Origin: Candidatus Kapaibacterium sp.
GTDB taxonomy: Bacteria > Bacteroidota > Ignavibacteria > Kapaibacteriales > UBA2268
NCBI GenBank assembly: GCA_937927515.1
Contig: CALBDO010000018.1
Location: 20,552 to 84,551, forward strand
Direction of reading: 5' to 3'
DNA: 64,000 nucleotides
The position numbers and the translations under genes are program-made. Positions 29,158 through 39,939 of this stretch are shown in pieces (the first letter of the stretch is position 1; each line of letters starts with the position of its first letter). The notes under the pieces are model-generated. The model was given only the letters and a program-made list of their open reading frames with translations, was not told the DNA's origin and did not search any database.

Positions 29158-30255
29158 CTACCTTGACGAATGAATTAATCTACAAATCTCGAAAAATTTA
29201 TTGACGTTTTTGCGATAGTCAAATTTGATTTTTACTTTCTCCAGTGCATGAAAGCCCAATGCACTTGCATACACAGGATTTTCGTATATATCACGTATAT
29301 GCCGACAAAGTTGTTTCGTTTCCTTAGGCTCGAATAAAAGACCATTTTCGCCATCGTTTATAATCTCGGGTACTCCCCCGCTACGAGTTGCGATTATGGG
29401 TAGAGAACACGCCATTGCCTCTATTAATACTAAACCGAAGGTCTCTGAAAGTGATGGCATCACAAATACATCAAAGGTACTCATTATTTTAGATATTTCG
29501 GAATTGAAATCAATATATTTAATTTTATCTTCTAATTTTAACCTTTTACTTAACAAGCTTAGCTTTTTAAAATAATTTTTATCATCAATATTACCAACAA
29601 GAACCAAAAGACTATTCTCAATTTTAGCCGTTGCAAAAGCTTCTATTAGCGTTTCTTGCCCTTTCAGGGGTTCTATTCTTCCAATGCAACCAACAACAAA
29701 AGCATCTGGGGGAATATTGTATGCCTTCCTATTTACTATTTTGTTAATCTTTTCTTTTTCGAATTTTTCCCAGTCTACACCATATGGGACAACGAAAACT
29801 TTTTCGGGATTGATTTTAGTCGTTTCTATAAGCATTTGTTTCATAATATTTGTCAAAACAATTGCCCCATCTAAATTCTTGTAAATCAAATCATGGTAAA
29901 TGTCTTTTTTCTTTATTCCAGATTGCATTTGTTGATAAAAAACAACCTTGGGATAGTTTTTGTTCATTTTCTTTGCGAAAACAGCCACTGGCAGAAGGTT
30001 TGTTTTAGGAGCAATACAAATATCAATATTAAATTTCGTGAAAATTTTTCTCAATTGTGTAGCTTGGTAAAAGAAAAAATCAGAAATTTCCACGTGGGCG
30101 AGATTAAGTTGTTTACAAAAGTTGTTTGCTCGTGTATTCTTCTTAGTCACAACTATAGAATTAAAGCCTAGTTCAACAGCATCTTTTGCTCTTAAAATTG
30201 TTTGGATTTCGAGTCCGCCAAATCCAGGTAGATTTACAAGAAAGCAAATATTCAT
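29158..30255 (-). CDS. glycosyltransferase family 4 protein
   Basis: VVPYGVDWEKFEKEK...VGCIGRIEPLKGQETLIEAFA...VFVMPSLSETFGLVLIEAMACSLPIIATRSGGVPEII. Confidence 0.93.
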   Translation of the reverse strand: MNICFLVNLPGFGGLEIQTILRAKDAVELGFNSIVVTKKNTRANNFCKQLNLAHVEISDFFFYQATQLRKIFTKFNIDICIAPKTNLLPVAVFAKKMNKNYPKVVFYQQMQSGIKKKDIYHDLIYKNLDGAIVLTNIMKQMLIETTKINPEKVFVVPYGVDWEKFEKEKINKIVNRKAYNIPPDAFVVGCIGRIEPLKGQETLIEAFATAKIENSLLVLVGNIDDKNYFKKLSLLSKRLKLEDKIKYIDFNSEISKIMSTFDVFVMPSLSETFGLVLIEAMACSLPIIATRSGGVPEIINDGENGLLFEPKETKQLCRHIRDIYENPVYASALGFHALEKVKIKFDYRKNVNKFFEICRLIHSSR

Positions 30256-30416
30256 AATAGATTACTTTTGAAAATTGCAATATTAAGAAACCCAAAGGTT
30301 CAGTGAAACAACAAAGTATAAGGCGAAAAAATAAAAGCAACAATTTTATACAAACATAAAATGTCCAATCAAACAGATTGTTCAAGTGATTAATTTATCT
30401 TTTTAAGAACACGAAT

Positions 30417-32081
30417 ATGAAAAAGGTTGTAATAGTTGGAGGTATGGCTGCTGGTTGCAAGACCGCAGCAAGACTTCGACGTTTGGATTTTGATGCTGAA
30501 ATCACAATTGTGGAAAAGTTGCCTTTTGTTTCCTTCGGCGCTTGTGGTATGCCATTCTATGCTGGTGGCGAAGTAGAAAACTTCGACGAACTAATGTCTA
30601 CTCCTTGGGGTACGGTTCGCTCGCCAGAATATTTCAAAAATGTCATGAATGTTAATGTACTTACAGAAACAGTTTGCTCCAAACTTTATCCCGAACACAA
30701 TTTTATAGAGATTTCAACGAAGGACGGCAGAAAAAAAATATTAAATTACGACTATCTTGTTTTGGCAACAGGTTCAAAACCAATTATTCCAAAATTTCCC
30801 TATGCCGAATCCGAAAAAATTTCCTTTTTCCATTCCCCTCTCGAGGCAAAAAAATTTCGAACTCTTGCCGAACGAGGTCAAATCGGCAAGGTAGTAATAA
30901 TTGGTGGTGGATTTATTGGATGCGAGCTTGCCGAGGCAGTTTCCTCTCTCTGGGGCATAGATACAGTTTTGATTGAAAAGGAAAATGCCCTGTTGACAAA
31001 ATGTTTCGATGTTGAAATTTCAAATCTGCTTCTGTCGATTCTTCAAGAGAATGGAATAAATGTTCTGTTGAATACAAAAGTTGAAAAAATCGAGGTATCA
31101 GAGGACGTTCCAGTTGTTTTCACTGATAAAGGCGTGTTCCATTCGGATTATGTCTTTGTTGCTTTGGGGGTTGAACCAAACACTAGATTAGCACAAATTT
31201 CTGGGATTTCCATTGGTAATCTTGGGGGTATTATCGTAGATAAGTATTTGCGAACAAATTTTGAAAATGTTTTTGCTGCTGGGGATTGCATTGAAACTAT
31301 CAACCTCGTTACTGGGAAGAGTGATGTTTTTGCTTTTGGCTCGCTCGCGAATCGACAAGGCAGAGTAGTTGCAGATAACATATCTGGTTTGCACTCTGAA
31401 TTTCCAGGTGCTGTCGGTGCAATCTCGATAAAAGTTTTTGATACATTTTTTGCTAATGTTGGAATTAACTCTTTTACTTGTCAAGAAAACAATATTGATT
31501 ATGGATTTGCCATCGGAACTTTTTACGACAGAGCCCATTACCACCCCGAAGCGAAAACTTTGTTCGCAAAATTGCTTTATAGGAAGGCTGATGGCAAACT
31601 GCTTGGACTACAACTTTGTGGGAAAGGGGAGGTTACAAGATATATCGATACGTTCTCTGTTTTGCTAAGTAAAGGGTGCGATTATAAAAGCTTGCTTAAC
31701 TTCGAACATTCATATACTCCACCACATTCCTCACCAATTAATCCTTTGAATCATCTTGGGAGCATTATCGAGCTCCAGGAGCGATTTTCTTTCGTTCCAA
31801 TTAGCCCATTAAATCTTCCTTATGTTGCAAAGGATTGTACAATAATTGATTTGAGAAAGGATGTAGAGGTTCGTGAAATCCCATTTAATTTCGATGCAAT
31901 ACGAATTGATTTTGACAATCTTCTCGAGGAGTTTAAAAAATTAGATGGCTTAGACAATATTTTATGCGTTTGTCAAAAAGGTCCAAGGTCGCTACAAGCA
32001 GCTATTTTCCTCAAGCAATTAGGTAAAAGAAATGTTTCGTATTTAGCTGGTGGTGTGCAATTATTATATGCAAAATTTTGA
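30417..32081 (+). CDS. CoA-disulfide reductase-like FAD oxidoreductase with C-terminal rhodanese domain
   Basis: VVIVGGMAAGCKTAARLRRLD; active-site SFGACGMPFYAGG; VVIIGGGFIGCELAE; C-terminal IDLRKDVEVREIPF...CVCQKGPRSLQAAIFLKQLG rhodanese loop. Confidence 0.9.
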   Translation: MKKVVIVGGMAAGCKTAARLRRLDFDAEITIVEKLPFVSFGACGMPFYAGGEVENFDELMSTPWGTVRSPEYFKNVMNVNVLTETVCSKLYPEHNFIEISTKDGRKKILNYDYLVLATGSKPIIPKFPYAESEKISFFHSPLEAKKFRTLAERGQIGKVVIIGGGFIGCELAEAVSSLWGIDTVLIEKENALLTKCFDVEISNLLLSILQENGINVLLNTKVEKIEVSEDVPVVFTDKGVFHSDYVFVALGVEPNTRLAQISGISIGNLGGIIVDKYLRTNFENVFAAGDCIETINLVTGKSDVFAFGSLANRQGRVVADNISGLHSEFPGAVGAISIKVFDTFFANVGINSFTCQENNIDYGFAIGTFYDRAHYHPEAKTLFAKLLYRKADGKLLGLQLCGKGEVTRYIDTFSVLLSKGCDYKSLLNFEHSYTPPHSSPINPLNHLGSIIELQERFSFVPISPLNLPYVAKDCTIIDLRKDVEVREIPFNFDAIRIDFDNLLEEFKKLDGLDNILCVCQKGPRSLQAAIFLKQLGKRNVSYLAGGVQLLYAKF

Positions 32082-32106
32082 TTTTTAGTTTATAGTAACA
32101 TAAAAT

Positions 32107-33300
32107 ATGACTGAGAATCTGAAAATATCAGTAGTTGGTTTAAATATCAAAACCGCTCCTATCCAAGAACTGGAGTACTTACAAATTCCAAGAAAGGATT
32201 TTAATAATATACTAAAATTATTTGCTTCTCAAATAGGCGTCGAGGGAGTTGTCTTTGTTTCTACATGTAATAGAAGCGAAATATATTTCACTCACCACGA
32301 AGAAATCAAGCCATTCGACTTGGTTAAAAATTTTTACATGGAATTTTTGCACAAGGACATAAATGAAAGGGAAAAATTTTTTTATCAATATCAGAATACA
32401 GAAGCAGTGCGACATTTGTTTAGAGTTGTCTCTGGTTTGGACTCTTTGGTAATCGGTGAATATCAAATAGTAGGTCAAGTAAAAGAAGCATACAGCATAG
32501 CTTGCCAGGTGAAAACAGTAGACAAACTGCTTCATAAGTTATTTCACGCAGCCTTTCGTTGTAGCAAAACTATAAGGAATTCGACTTCGATTGGAAAAGG
32601 TAAATTCTCTGTTTCTGGAATTGCAACGGATATTGTTTTGAAATCAATCAAACCAGAGAACACTGTTGCCATTGTTGGCGTGAACGAGAACACATTGATA
32701 CTTTCTGATGAGCTAAAAAATGTAGGTTTCTCAAACTTTTTTTTCATTAATAGAACTTTACACAAAGCTCAGCAATTGGCAGAGAAATTTGGTGGAAATG
32801 CTTTCTCGCTTGCTCAATTGGATGATATTCTTTGCAAAGCAGATATAATATTTACCTCGACTTCTGCTCCAAGCTACATTATCAGTGCCAAATCTCTCAA
32901 TGAATCATTTGAATCTGCTGGAAAGCCGAAAATCATTCTCGACCTTGCTATTCCTCGGGATGTTGAGGTTACTGGATTAAATAAACACATTCAATATTTT
33001 GATATTGAGAAGTTAAAGAATTATTTAGAAGGGCAACAACAAGCAAAGTTGGAGGAAATACCGATTTGTGAAAAGATTATCGACAATGAGGTTTCTGCAT
33101 TTCTTTCTTGGCAGGAGAGTGCAAATGATGAAATTTTCGAGCCTTTTGCGGAAAAATTTGAGCGCATAAGGAAAGAACTTTTGGATGAATATTCACATCT
33201 GCTTCATTCAGACGATTTGGTTTTGGTGGACAAAGTTACTCGCCAGTTGCTTCATAGGGTTAAATCTGTTTTCGTGGCTATTTTAAAGGAAAATAAGTAG
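32107..33300 (+). CDS. hemA: glutamyl-tRNA reductase
   Basis: VVGLNIKTAPIQELEYL; FVSTCNRSEIYF; HLFRVVSGLDSLVIGEYQIVGQVKEAY. Confidence 0.96.
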   Translation: MTENLKISVVGLNIKTAPIQELEYLQIPRKDFNNILKLFASQIGVEGVVFVSTCNRSEIYFTHHEEIKPFDLVKNFYMEFLHKDINEREKFFYQYQNTEAVRHLFRVVSGLDSLVIGEYQIVGQVKEAYSIACQVKTVDKLLHKLFHAAFRCSKTIRNSTSIGKGKFSVSGIATDIVLKSIKPENTVAIVGVNENTLILSDELKNVGFSNFFFINRTLHKAQQLAEKFGGNAFSLAQLDDILCKADIIFTSTSAPSYIISAKSLNESFESAGKPKIILDLAIPRDVEVTGLNKHIQYFDIEKLKNYLEGQQQAKLEEIPICEKIIDNEVSAFLSWQESANDEIFEPFAEKFERIRKELLDEYSHLLHSDDLVLVDKVTRQLLHRVKSVFVAILKENK

Positions 33301-33371
33301 AGTCCTTTGTGCATTTACGAAATTGCATTGCAAATAATTGTGTTACTTTTGCTGAAACTTGCATTTGCTAA

Positions 33372-35216
33372 TTATAAGTTTCGGCAGAAGGTTTTGTCGA
33401 GCTCGTCGATTGTTATCTCGATTATTGTCGGTCTACCGTGCGGGCAAGCAAAAGGAGTTTCGCACTTGAGTAGTTCATCAACAAGCGACTCCATTTCTTC
33501 TTTCGTTAATGCTTGTCCAGTTTTTATTGCAGCTTTGCAACTATACGTTGCAATAAGGTATTCTCTCTTGTTGGATTTCTGAATTTCCGAGGTCTCGATA
33601 AACGATGCAAGAATTTCCCGTAGAATCTGCAGGGGTTCTAATGAAATAATATCAGCTGGAACACTGAGAATTTCTACCTCCCCGTTTGTCATCAGTTCAA
33701 AATGGAAGCCTAAATTGTGCAATTCGCTTTGAATTTCCTTGATAGCTACAAATTCAAAAGGATTCAATTGCATTGTAACTGGGAAAAGCAGCTGTTGTGT
33801 ATTGGTATAATTTCCATATATTGCCTTTTTAGCGCGTTCAAAAAGTATTCTTTCATGTGCCGCGTGCTGGTCCACAATTAATATTCTATCTTCTTTTTCG
33901 ATTAAAATAAATTTGTTGTGTATTTGATAAATGGATTTCCAAGGTTTTTTCTCCTCGAGTGTTTGGTTTAAATCTTTTTCTGGTTTTAGGAGATTTTCCA
34001 ATGTTTTGCTTATCCTATCGGAGGTTGGGTTTGCCGATGTATATTTTAGTCGATTTTTGAAATTTTGTTGCGGTTTATTCCAATGATTTGCTTTCTCTAC
34101 AATCTCACCGGTTATCTTATTAACGAGTTTGAAATTTTCTTCAAAATACCTTTCGTCCGTAGGCACTTTCTGTAGAGGTTCGTACTTAGATTGAATTGTT
34201 ACACCTGGAGCAAGATTGCTTTCGGACAATGCTTTTGATACAGCAGTGTTGATTACATTGAAAATGAACCTTTCATCATCAAATTTCACTTCGTGCTTTT
34301 GAGGATGGACATTCACATCATATTTATGTGGGTCTAGTTCAATATGGAGAAGAAAAAACGGATTGCTTTGCTTTTCGAGGAGATGCTCATAAGCAAGGTA
34401 GACAGCGTATGTTAGCGCTCTGTTTCGGATATTTCTTCCATTCAAATAAAGAAACTGTTCATTTCTTGAAATTTTTGCTAAATGGGGCTGACCTATAAAG
34501 CCCCAAATATGTATGTTAGCATATTCATAGTCGACCGAAATAAGAGAGGAATATACCGTATCGCCAAGTAAATCTTTGATTCTTTCCTTCGGAGCGGAGG
34601 GATAAACATCAAAAATTAGAGAGTCCTCATCGTAGAATACAAATCTAATATCGTTTCTACAAAGAGCTATTTTCATTAATGTGTCCGAAATGTATCGAAA
34701 TTCGGTTAAATCTGATTTGAGGAACTTCCTTCGCGCAGGCACATTGTAGAACAAGTTTTTGACAAACACCTGAGTGCCATTGTCCATTGATATTGGTTCA
34801 ACGATAGGTTCCTTGTTTGGTTCGGAGATAAGTCGCCAGCCGAGTTCATCCTCTGCTCTTTTGGTGCGAATTTCAAGGTTTGATACTGCTGCAATAGAAG
34901 CAAGCGCCTCGCCACGGAAACCATACGTAACAATTGCTTCTAAATCCTCTGGGGTAAAAATTTTACTCGTCGCGTGCCGTTTAATTGATAGCATTAAGTC
35001 CTGCCGACTCATTCCACAGCCGTCGTCGACTATATGAATCAACTGCTTTCCACCTTTGTGTATTACAACAGCAATTGTCTTTGCTCCAGCATCCAAAGAG
35101 TTTTCAACTAATTCCTTGACGACGGATTCAGGCCTTTGCACTACCTCGCCAGCTGCAATTTGATTGGCAATGTATTCTGGCAAAATCTTTATCTTATTTC
35201 CTGTTGTTGCTTCCAA
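33372..35216 (-). CDS. mutL: DNA mismatch repair protein MutL (endonuclease-type)
   Basis: IKILPEYIANQIAAGEVVQRPESVVKELVENSLDAGAKTIAV; GFRGEALASIAAVS; DQHAAHERILFE; C-terminal CPHGRP. Confidence 0.97.
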   Translation of the reverse strand: MEATTGNKIKILPEYIANQIAAGEVVQRPESVVKELVENSLDAGAKTIAVVIHKGGKQLIHIVDDGCGMSRQDLMLSIKRHATSKIFTPEDLEAIVTYGFRGEALASIAAVSNLEIRTKRAEDELGWRLISEPNKEPIVEPISMDNGTQVFVKNLFYNVPARRKFLKSDLTEFRYISDTLMKIALCRNDIRFVFYDEDSLIFDVYPSAPKERIKDLLGDTVYSSLISVDYEYANIHIWGFIGQPHLAKISRNEQFLYLNGRNIRNRALTYAVYLAYEHLLEKQSNPFFLLHIELDPHKYDVNVHPQKHEVKFDDERFIFNVINTAVSKALSESNLAPGVTIQSKYEPLQKVPTDERYFEENFKLVNKITGEIVEKANHWNKPQQNFKNRLKYTSANPTSDRISKTLENLLKPEKDLNQTLEEKKPWKSIYQIHNKFILIEKEDRILIVDQHAAHERILFERAKKAIYGNYTNTQQLLFPVTMQLNPFEFVAIKEIQSELHNLGFHFELMTNGEVEILSVPADIISLEPLQILREILASFIETSEIQKSNKREYLIATYSCKAAIKTGQALTKEEMESLVDELLKCETPFACPHGRPTIIEITIDELDKTFCRNL

Positions 35217-35277
35217 AATTTTCGAAAAAATATTAACTTGTCAATTTCACATTAAGCAAGTTAACAAAAAAGTATTT

Positions 35278-36465
35278 ATGAATAACGAAGCATTGTTTTC
35301 CGAGATTGATGAAATTTTCGACGAGGTGATTAAAATTCGACGAACCTTGCATAGCTTACCAGAACTTTCATTCCAGGAATTCAAAACTACAGAATTCATT
35401 CAGAACTATCTGGAAGATATTGGGATAAAGGCATTTCGACTAACGGAGACAGGTGTTGTTGGACTTCTTGGAGACTTATCTCGTGAAACTTGTATTGCCT
35501 TTCGTGCCGACATAGATGCTTTACCTATCGAGGAACAAACAAATCTGCCTTTCGCCTCGAAAAATAAAGGAATAATGCACGCTTGTGGACACGATTTTCA
35601 CACCTCTATTCTTTTGGGTGCTGCAAGAATCTTGAAAAAATTTGAAACTCGCCTTCATGTTAATATCAAATTGATTTTTCAACCCGGTGAGGAAAAGCTC
35701 CCCGGTGGTGCCTTAAAACTCATTCAAAATGGTGTTCTGAAAAACCCAACCGTTGTTGCAACTTTTGGCGAGCATATCGACCCGGAAACCGAAGTAGGTC
35801 ATATCTCGGTCTCCGGCGGTACAATTATGGCTTCTGCCGATGAGTTGTACTGGGTTATTCGGGGTAAAGGTTGTCACGCTGCTCAACCACATTTGGGCAA
35901 CGACACCATTCGTGCAACAACGGCTCTTTTGGACTCACTTTATAAGTTATCCGATAGAATTCGCGACCCACTCGAGCCATTACTTCTCGCCGTGACTTCT
36001 GTTAACGGCGGAAACGCTACAAATGTTTATCCAAGCGAAGTAAAGCTTTCTGGAACGCTACGAACATTTAATGATGATGTACGTAAATCCGCTCTCGAAA
36101 ACATAAGTAAAATTTGCAAATTTATTGCCAACGCTTACGACCTCGATGTTGAATTTAACCCTTTGTTGGGTTATCCTCCTCTAAAAAATGACATCGCTTT
36201 GTCTAATTATATTAAAGATTTGGGTATCGGACTCCTTGGGAATACAAAAGTGCTTGATTTCAAGCCAAAGCTCTGGGCTGAGGATTTTGCTTTCTATAGT
36301 CAGAAAGTGCCTTCTGTATTCTGGTTCCTCGGAACTAAACCAAAAGGGTACGTTGGTGAGATTTTTGGTTTGCACTCCGCCAAGTTGAATCCTGATGAGC
36401 TTGCAATCAAATTCGGTATTGCTATGTTCGTCAAAATTGCTTTAACATATCAATATGTTCAATGA
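35278..36465 (+). CDS. M20 family metallopeptidase/amidohydrolase
   Basis: IRRTLHSLPELSFQEFKTTEFI; GIMHACGHDFHTSILLGAARIL; QPGEEKLPGGA. The track ORF starts at 35164, but MNNEALFSEIDEIF at 35278 fits family N-termini. Confidence 0.92.
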   Translation: MNNEALFSEIDEIFDEVIKIRRTLHSLPELSFQEFKTTEFIQNYLEDIGIKAFRLTETGVVGLLGDLSRETCIAFRADIDALPIEEQTNLPFASKNKGIMHACGHDFHTSILLGAARILKKFETRLHVNIKLIFQPGEEKLPGGALKLIQNGVLKNPTVVATFGEHIDPETEVGHISVSGGTIMASADELYWVIRGKGCHAAQPHLGNDTIRATTALLDSLYKLSDRIRDPLEPLLLAVTSVNGGNATNVYPSEVKLSGTLRTFNDDVRKSALENISKICKFIANAYDLDVEFNPLLGYPPLKNDIALSNYIKDLGIGLLGNTKVLDFKPKLWAEDFAFYSQKVPSVFWFLGTKPKGYVGEIFGLHSAKLNPDELAIKFGIAMFVKIALTYQYVQ

Positions 36466-37685
36466 ATATAAATGCTGTTAAATTCATCTCAAAATCCTAC
36501 TCTTCTGCGAGTAAGCTCAGAGGATTTGCGGGTTTTGTCTGGTGGGCTGGTGTTGTCAGTATTGCATTGGGGGTAATTGCTTTGGTTTTATCTTTATCAA
36601 TTTTAGACGGATTCTATGATTCCATCGAAGAGAATGCTGTGAGATTTACATCTCACATCAAAATTTATACTTTTAATCGGCAAGCTGTAGTTGACCCAAA
36701 AGCAATAGAGAGCAAAATTCATAACTCTGTTGCCGGTGTACAGTTCGTACTTCCTTCGATTACGAAGGAAGCACTAATTAAGACTAAATCTTTTGTAGAG
36801 GGTATTTCTTTGCAGAATATACATTTCAAAAATATCGAAGGGCTTAGGTTTTTGGGTGTTAAAAAAGATGGCTTGCTTTCTTCGGAGTTTGATGGAATCG
36901 TCGTTGGGAGGATGTTGTCGGATAGGCTGGGTTTAAACCTTGGAGACACGGTGGTTGTGGTCTCTTTTGGTGCTACTGATAGTGTAGTAGTACCTGCTGT
37001 CAAGCTTGCAAAGGTAAAAGTTGCAGGTATTTTTGAATCTGGGATGGCTAAATACGATGATTTGATTGTCTTTGCAAGCGACAAGCTTCTTTCAAGTGTT
37101 TTTGGAGACTTGTCTTCTATCATTAATGCATTCGACATTTACCTCGACGACATAAAAAGAGTAGAGAAAATTTCAAAAGAAATTGAACATAAGCTGGGTT
37201 ATCCTTTCTTTTGTTTTACATATTACGACCTGCATTCATCGATTTTTGCTTGGATTGAATTGCAAAAACAGCCTATACCTTTGGTTCTAAGTCTTATAAC
37301 CATTGTTGCAGTTTTTAATGTTGTAACATTTTTGTTAGTCAGTATTGTAGAAAAAACGAAAAGCATTGGAATACTGTTAACATTAGGTTTAAACTCTCGT
37401 GATGTTGTGTTAATTTTCCTAAGATTAGCCTTTAAAATCACTTTAACTGGGTTGTTAATTGGGATTTTTGTTTCACTTTTGTTTTCGTTTTTACAAAAGG
37501 AATTTCAAATAATTCACCTCGACCCAAAAGTGTATTTCTTCAGTGCTCTTCCAATAACAATATCAGCAAAAAATTACCTCCTCGTTGCGCTCTTTACTTG
37601 TTTACTGTCGTTTGCTGTTTCTGCAATTCCATCTTTTATTGCCTCGAAAATAAAGCCTGTAGAAGCAATAAGGTTTATTAAATGA
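36462..37685 (+). CDS. ABC transporter permease, FtsX/LolC-E-like
   Basis: N-terminal FWWAGVVSIALGVIALVLSLSILDGF and three C-terminal TM helices, FtsX topology. Confidence 0.82.
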   Translation: MNINAVKFISKSYSSASKLRGFAGFVWWAGVVSIALGVIALVLSLSILDGFYDSIEENAVRFTSHIKIYTFNRQAVVDPKAIESKIHNSVAGVQFVLPSITKEALIKTKSFVEGISLQNIHFKNIEGLRFLGVKKDGLLSSEFDGIVVGRMLSDRLGLNLGDTVVVVSFGATDSVVVPAVKLAKVKVAGIFESGMAKYDDLIVFASDKLLSSVFGDLSSIINAFDIYLDDIKRVEKISKEIEHKLGYPFFCFTYYDLHSSIFAWIELQKQPIPLVLSLITIVAVFNVVTFLLVSIVEKTKSIGILLTLGLNSRDVVLIFLRLAFKITLTGLLIGIFVSLLFSFLQKEFQIIHLDPKVYFFSALPITISAKNYLLVALFTCLLSFAVSAIPSFIASKIKPVEAIRFIK

Positions 37686-38350
37686 AGTTGAATCTTGATA
37701 CTTTTCTCCGCTCTTTGCAGTCGGTGTTGGAATCATCAAAATTGAAGGGAATCGATGCGCATATTAAAATGTCCCCAATGATTGACAATGAACCTTATCG
37801 CCCGTTAACCCCTGTTGGAGCAACCAAGCCCAGTTCAGTTTTGCTTCTTCTTGTTGGTAATGATTTAAATTCATTGGATGTACTTTTGACACTGCGTAGT
37901 CCAAATGTTCAGCATCACAAAAGGCAGATTAGTTTTCCTGGTGGTCATTGTGAGAAGGGCGAGAATTATGTTGCTACTGCACTCCGAGAAGCACAAGAAG
38001 AAATTGGATTAAATAGCGATGATATAAGAATAATTGGGATGCTTTCGCCACTTTATGTTCCACCCTCGGAAACCATTGTTTTTCCAATTGTCGGTCATAT
38101 TGCAAGCATTGAAACACTTAAAATTAATTACGATGAGGTCGAGGAAGTAATTTTCCAGCCTCTTTATTACTTTCTCGACGACAGCAAAATAACGATTGAA
38201 AAATGGCTTTGGGAAGGCAAGCAAATTGATGTTCCTTTGTGGAATATTCACAATGATGTTCCACTTTGGGGCGCAACTGCTATGATTTTATCAGAGTTTG
38301 TCGAAATTGTTAAAGATATTTTGTATCAAGGAGATTATGAGCAAGAGTAA
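37682..38350 (+). CDS. Nudix hydrolase, CoA pyrophosphatase (UPF0035)-like
   Basis: VLLTLRSPNVQHHKRQISFPGGHCEKGENYVATALREAQEEIGL contains the UPF0035 segment and a full Nudix box. Confidence 0.92.
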   Translation: MKLNLDTFLRSLQSVLESSKLKGIDAHIKMSPMIDNEPYRPLTPVGATKPSSVLLLLVGNDLNSLDVLLTLRSPNVQHHKRQISFPGGHCEKGENYVATALREAQEEIGLNSDDIRIIGMLSPLYVPPSETIVFPIVGHIASIETLKINYDEVEEVIFQPLYYFLDDSKITIEKWLWEGKQIDVPLWNIHNDVPLWGATAMILSEFVEIVKDILYQGDYEQE

Positions 38351-39356
38351 AAGGAAGAAAAACCTAAATCTTGATGAACTTGTCAATGGAATTCTTAGTT
38401 CCGATATTTCAGTTCTTGCGCGAGCAATAACATTAGTAGAAAGCAATTTAGAATCTCATCAAAAAATATCCCAGCAGTTGTTGAATAATATAATTCAGTA
38501 CTCTGGAAATTCAATCAGAATTGGTATAACTGGTTCGCCGGGTGTTGGTAAAAGTACATTCATTGAAAAATTAGGTTTATTGCTATGTGAGGAGGGAAGG
38601 AGAGTTGCTGTTTTGACTATCGACCCGAGTAGCCCAATATCAAAAGGCTCGATACTTGGAGACAAAACTCGAATGGAAAAGCTCTCTCGTCATCCAAACG
38701 CTTTCATCAGACCATCTCCGACAAGCGGAGCAATGGGAGGAGTTGGGAAAAAGACCCGCGAGTCGATTCTTTTATGCGAAGCTGCAGGTTTTGATGTAGT
38801 AATAGTCGAGACTGTTGGTGTAGGGCAAAGCGAAGTTTTAGTGCGTTCGATGGTCGATTTCTTTGCCTTGTTGATTCTTCCCGGTGGTGGAGATGAATTG
38901 CAAGGCTTTAAGCGTGGCTCTGTCGAACTTGCGGATGCGATAGTTATAAACAAAGCCGATGGGGACAATTTAAATCTTGCAAAAGTTACCCTCAATGAGT
39001 ATCAACAAGCTCTACAGTATATTTCAAATCCAACAGAAGGGTGGAAAACTCGTCTTATTTTAGCATCTGCCATAAATGGTACTGGGATAAATGAGTTTTG
39101 GCAATTAGTAGAAGAGTTTAGAAATAAAACAATCGATACGGGTATATTCCAAGTTCGTAGAAGAGAGCAAATACTTGATTGGTTTTACGAAATGGTAAAG
39201 GAGAATGTATTGAACTTTTTTTTGTCTAACAGGAGAGTTAAAGTTTTGCTTCAAGATTTGGAGCAAGAGATTTTTCTGGGGAAAATTTCTCCATCTTTTG
39301 CAGTTGAAAAACTTTTTGAGAGTCTAAAAAATGAAAATCCTCTTGGCAACAAATAA
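38337..39356 (+). CDS. meaB: methylmalonyl-CoA mutase-associated GTPase MeaB (ArgK family)
   Basis: RIGITGSPGVGKSTFIEKLG; AVLTIDPSSPISKGSILGDKTRMEKLSRHPNAFIRPSPTSGAMGGVGKKTRESILLCEAAGFDVVIVETVGVGQSE. Start corrected to 38337. Confidence 0.94.
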   Translation: MSKSKRKKNLNLDELVNGILSSDISVLARAITLVESNLESHQKISQQLLNNIIQYSGNSIRIGITGSPGVGKSTFIEKLGLLLCEEGRRVAVLTIDPSSPISKGSILGDKTRMEKLSRHPNAFIRPSPTSGAMGGVGKKTRESILLCEAAGFDVVIVETVGVGQSEVLVRSMVDFFALLILPGGGDELQGFKRGSVELADAIVINKADGDNLNLAKVTLNEYQQALQYISNPTEGWKTRLILASAINGTGINEFWQLVEEFRNKTIDTGIFQVRRREQILDWFYEMVKENVLNFFLSNRRVKVLLQDLEQEIFLGKISPSFAVEKLFESLKNENPLGNK

Positions 39357-39939
39357 CAAGCATAAAGTAAATGAAATTAAAGAAAAAATTCTGGAATACG
39401 GTTTGGTTGTTGATTTACTTACTTTATCGGACGTTTCTAATGAGAAAATTGAAATTGAAGAAAATGGCTCGACACTCGAGGAAAATGCACTAATTAAAGC
39501 AAAACAATGCTTTGAACTATTTGGAATACCCTCTGTAGCCGATGATACTGGACTGGAGGTATTTTCCCTTGGTGGCCTACCTGGAGTCCATTCTGCTCGT
39601 TTCGCTGGTCCAAATTCGACAGATGCGGAGAATCGAAAGAAACTTCTCTCGTTGCTCGAGGGTAGAAGCTACGAAGAAAGAAAAGCAAGATTTAGGACTG
39701 TCTTCTGCTATTACGACGGAATTGTGCCAAAATTTTTCGAAGGGCTTTGCAACGGCGTAATAATCGAAGAAGAAAGAGGAGAAAATGGCTTTGGCTACGA
39801 CTCAATTTTTCTACCGAGTGGATACAACATTACGTTTGCACAGATGGATTTGGCAGAAAAAAATAAAATTAGTCATAGAAGCATTGCGGTCGTCAAATTT
39901 GTAAATTTTCTGAACGAACAACACGGTGTGAAAAAATGA
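39331..39939 (+). CDS. rdgB: XTP/dITP diphosphatase (RdgB/HAM1)
   Basis: MKILLATNNKHKVNEIKEKI; SVADDTGLEVFSLGGLPGVHSARFAG; GFGYDSIFLPSGYNITFAQM. Confidence 0.95.
   Translation: MKILLATNNKHKVNEIKEKILEYGLVVDLLTLSDVSNEKIEIEENGSTLEENALIKAKQCFELFGIPSVADDTGLEVFSLGGLPGVHSARFAGPNSTDAENRKKLLSLLEGRSYEERKARFRTVFCYYDGIVPKFFEGLCNGVIIEEERGENGFGYDSIFLPSGYNITFAQMDLAEKNKISHRSIAVVKFVNFLNEQHGVKK

Noticed and set aside
33300-33400. GCTGAAACTT/AAGTTTCGGC inverted repeat between hemA and mutL
   Set aside because: One mismatch/wobble, no T-tract, overlaps the mutL 3' end; not convincing as a functional element.
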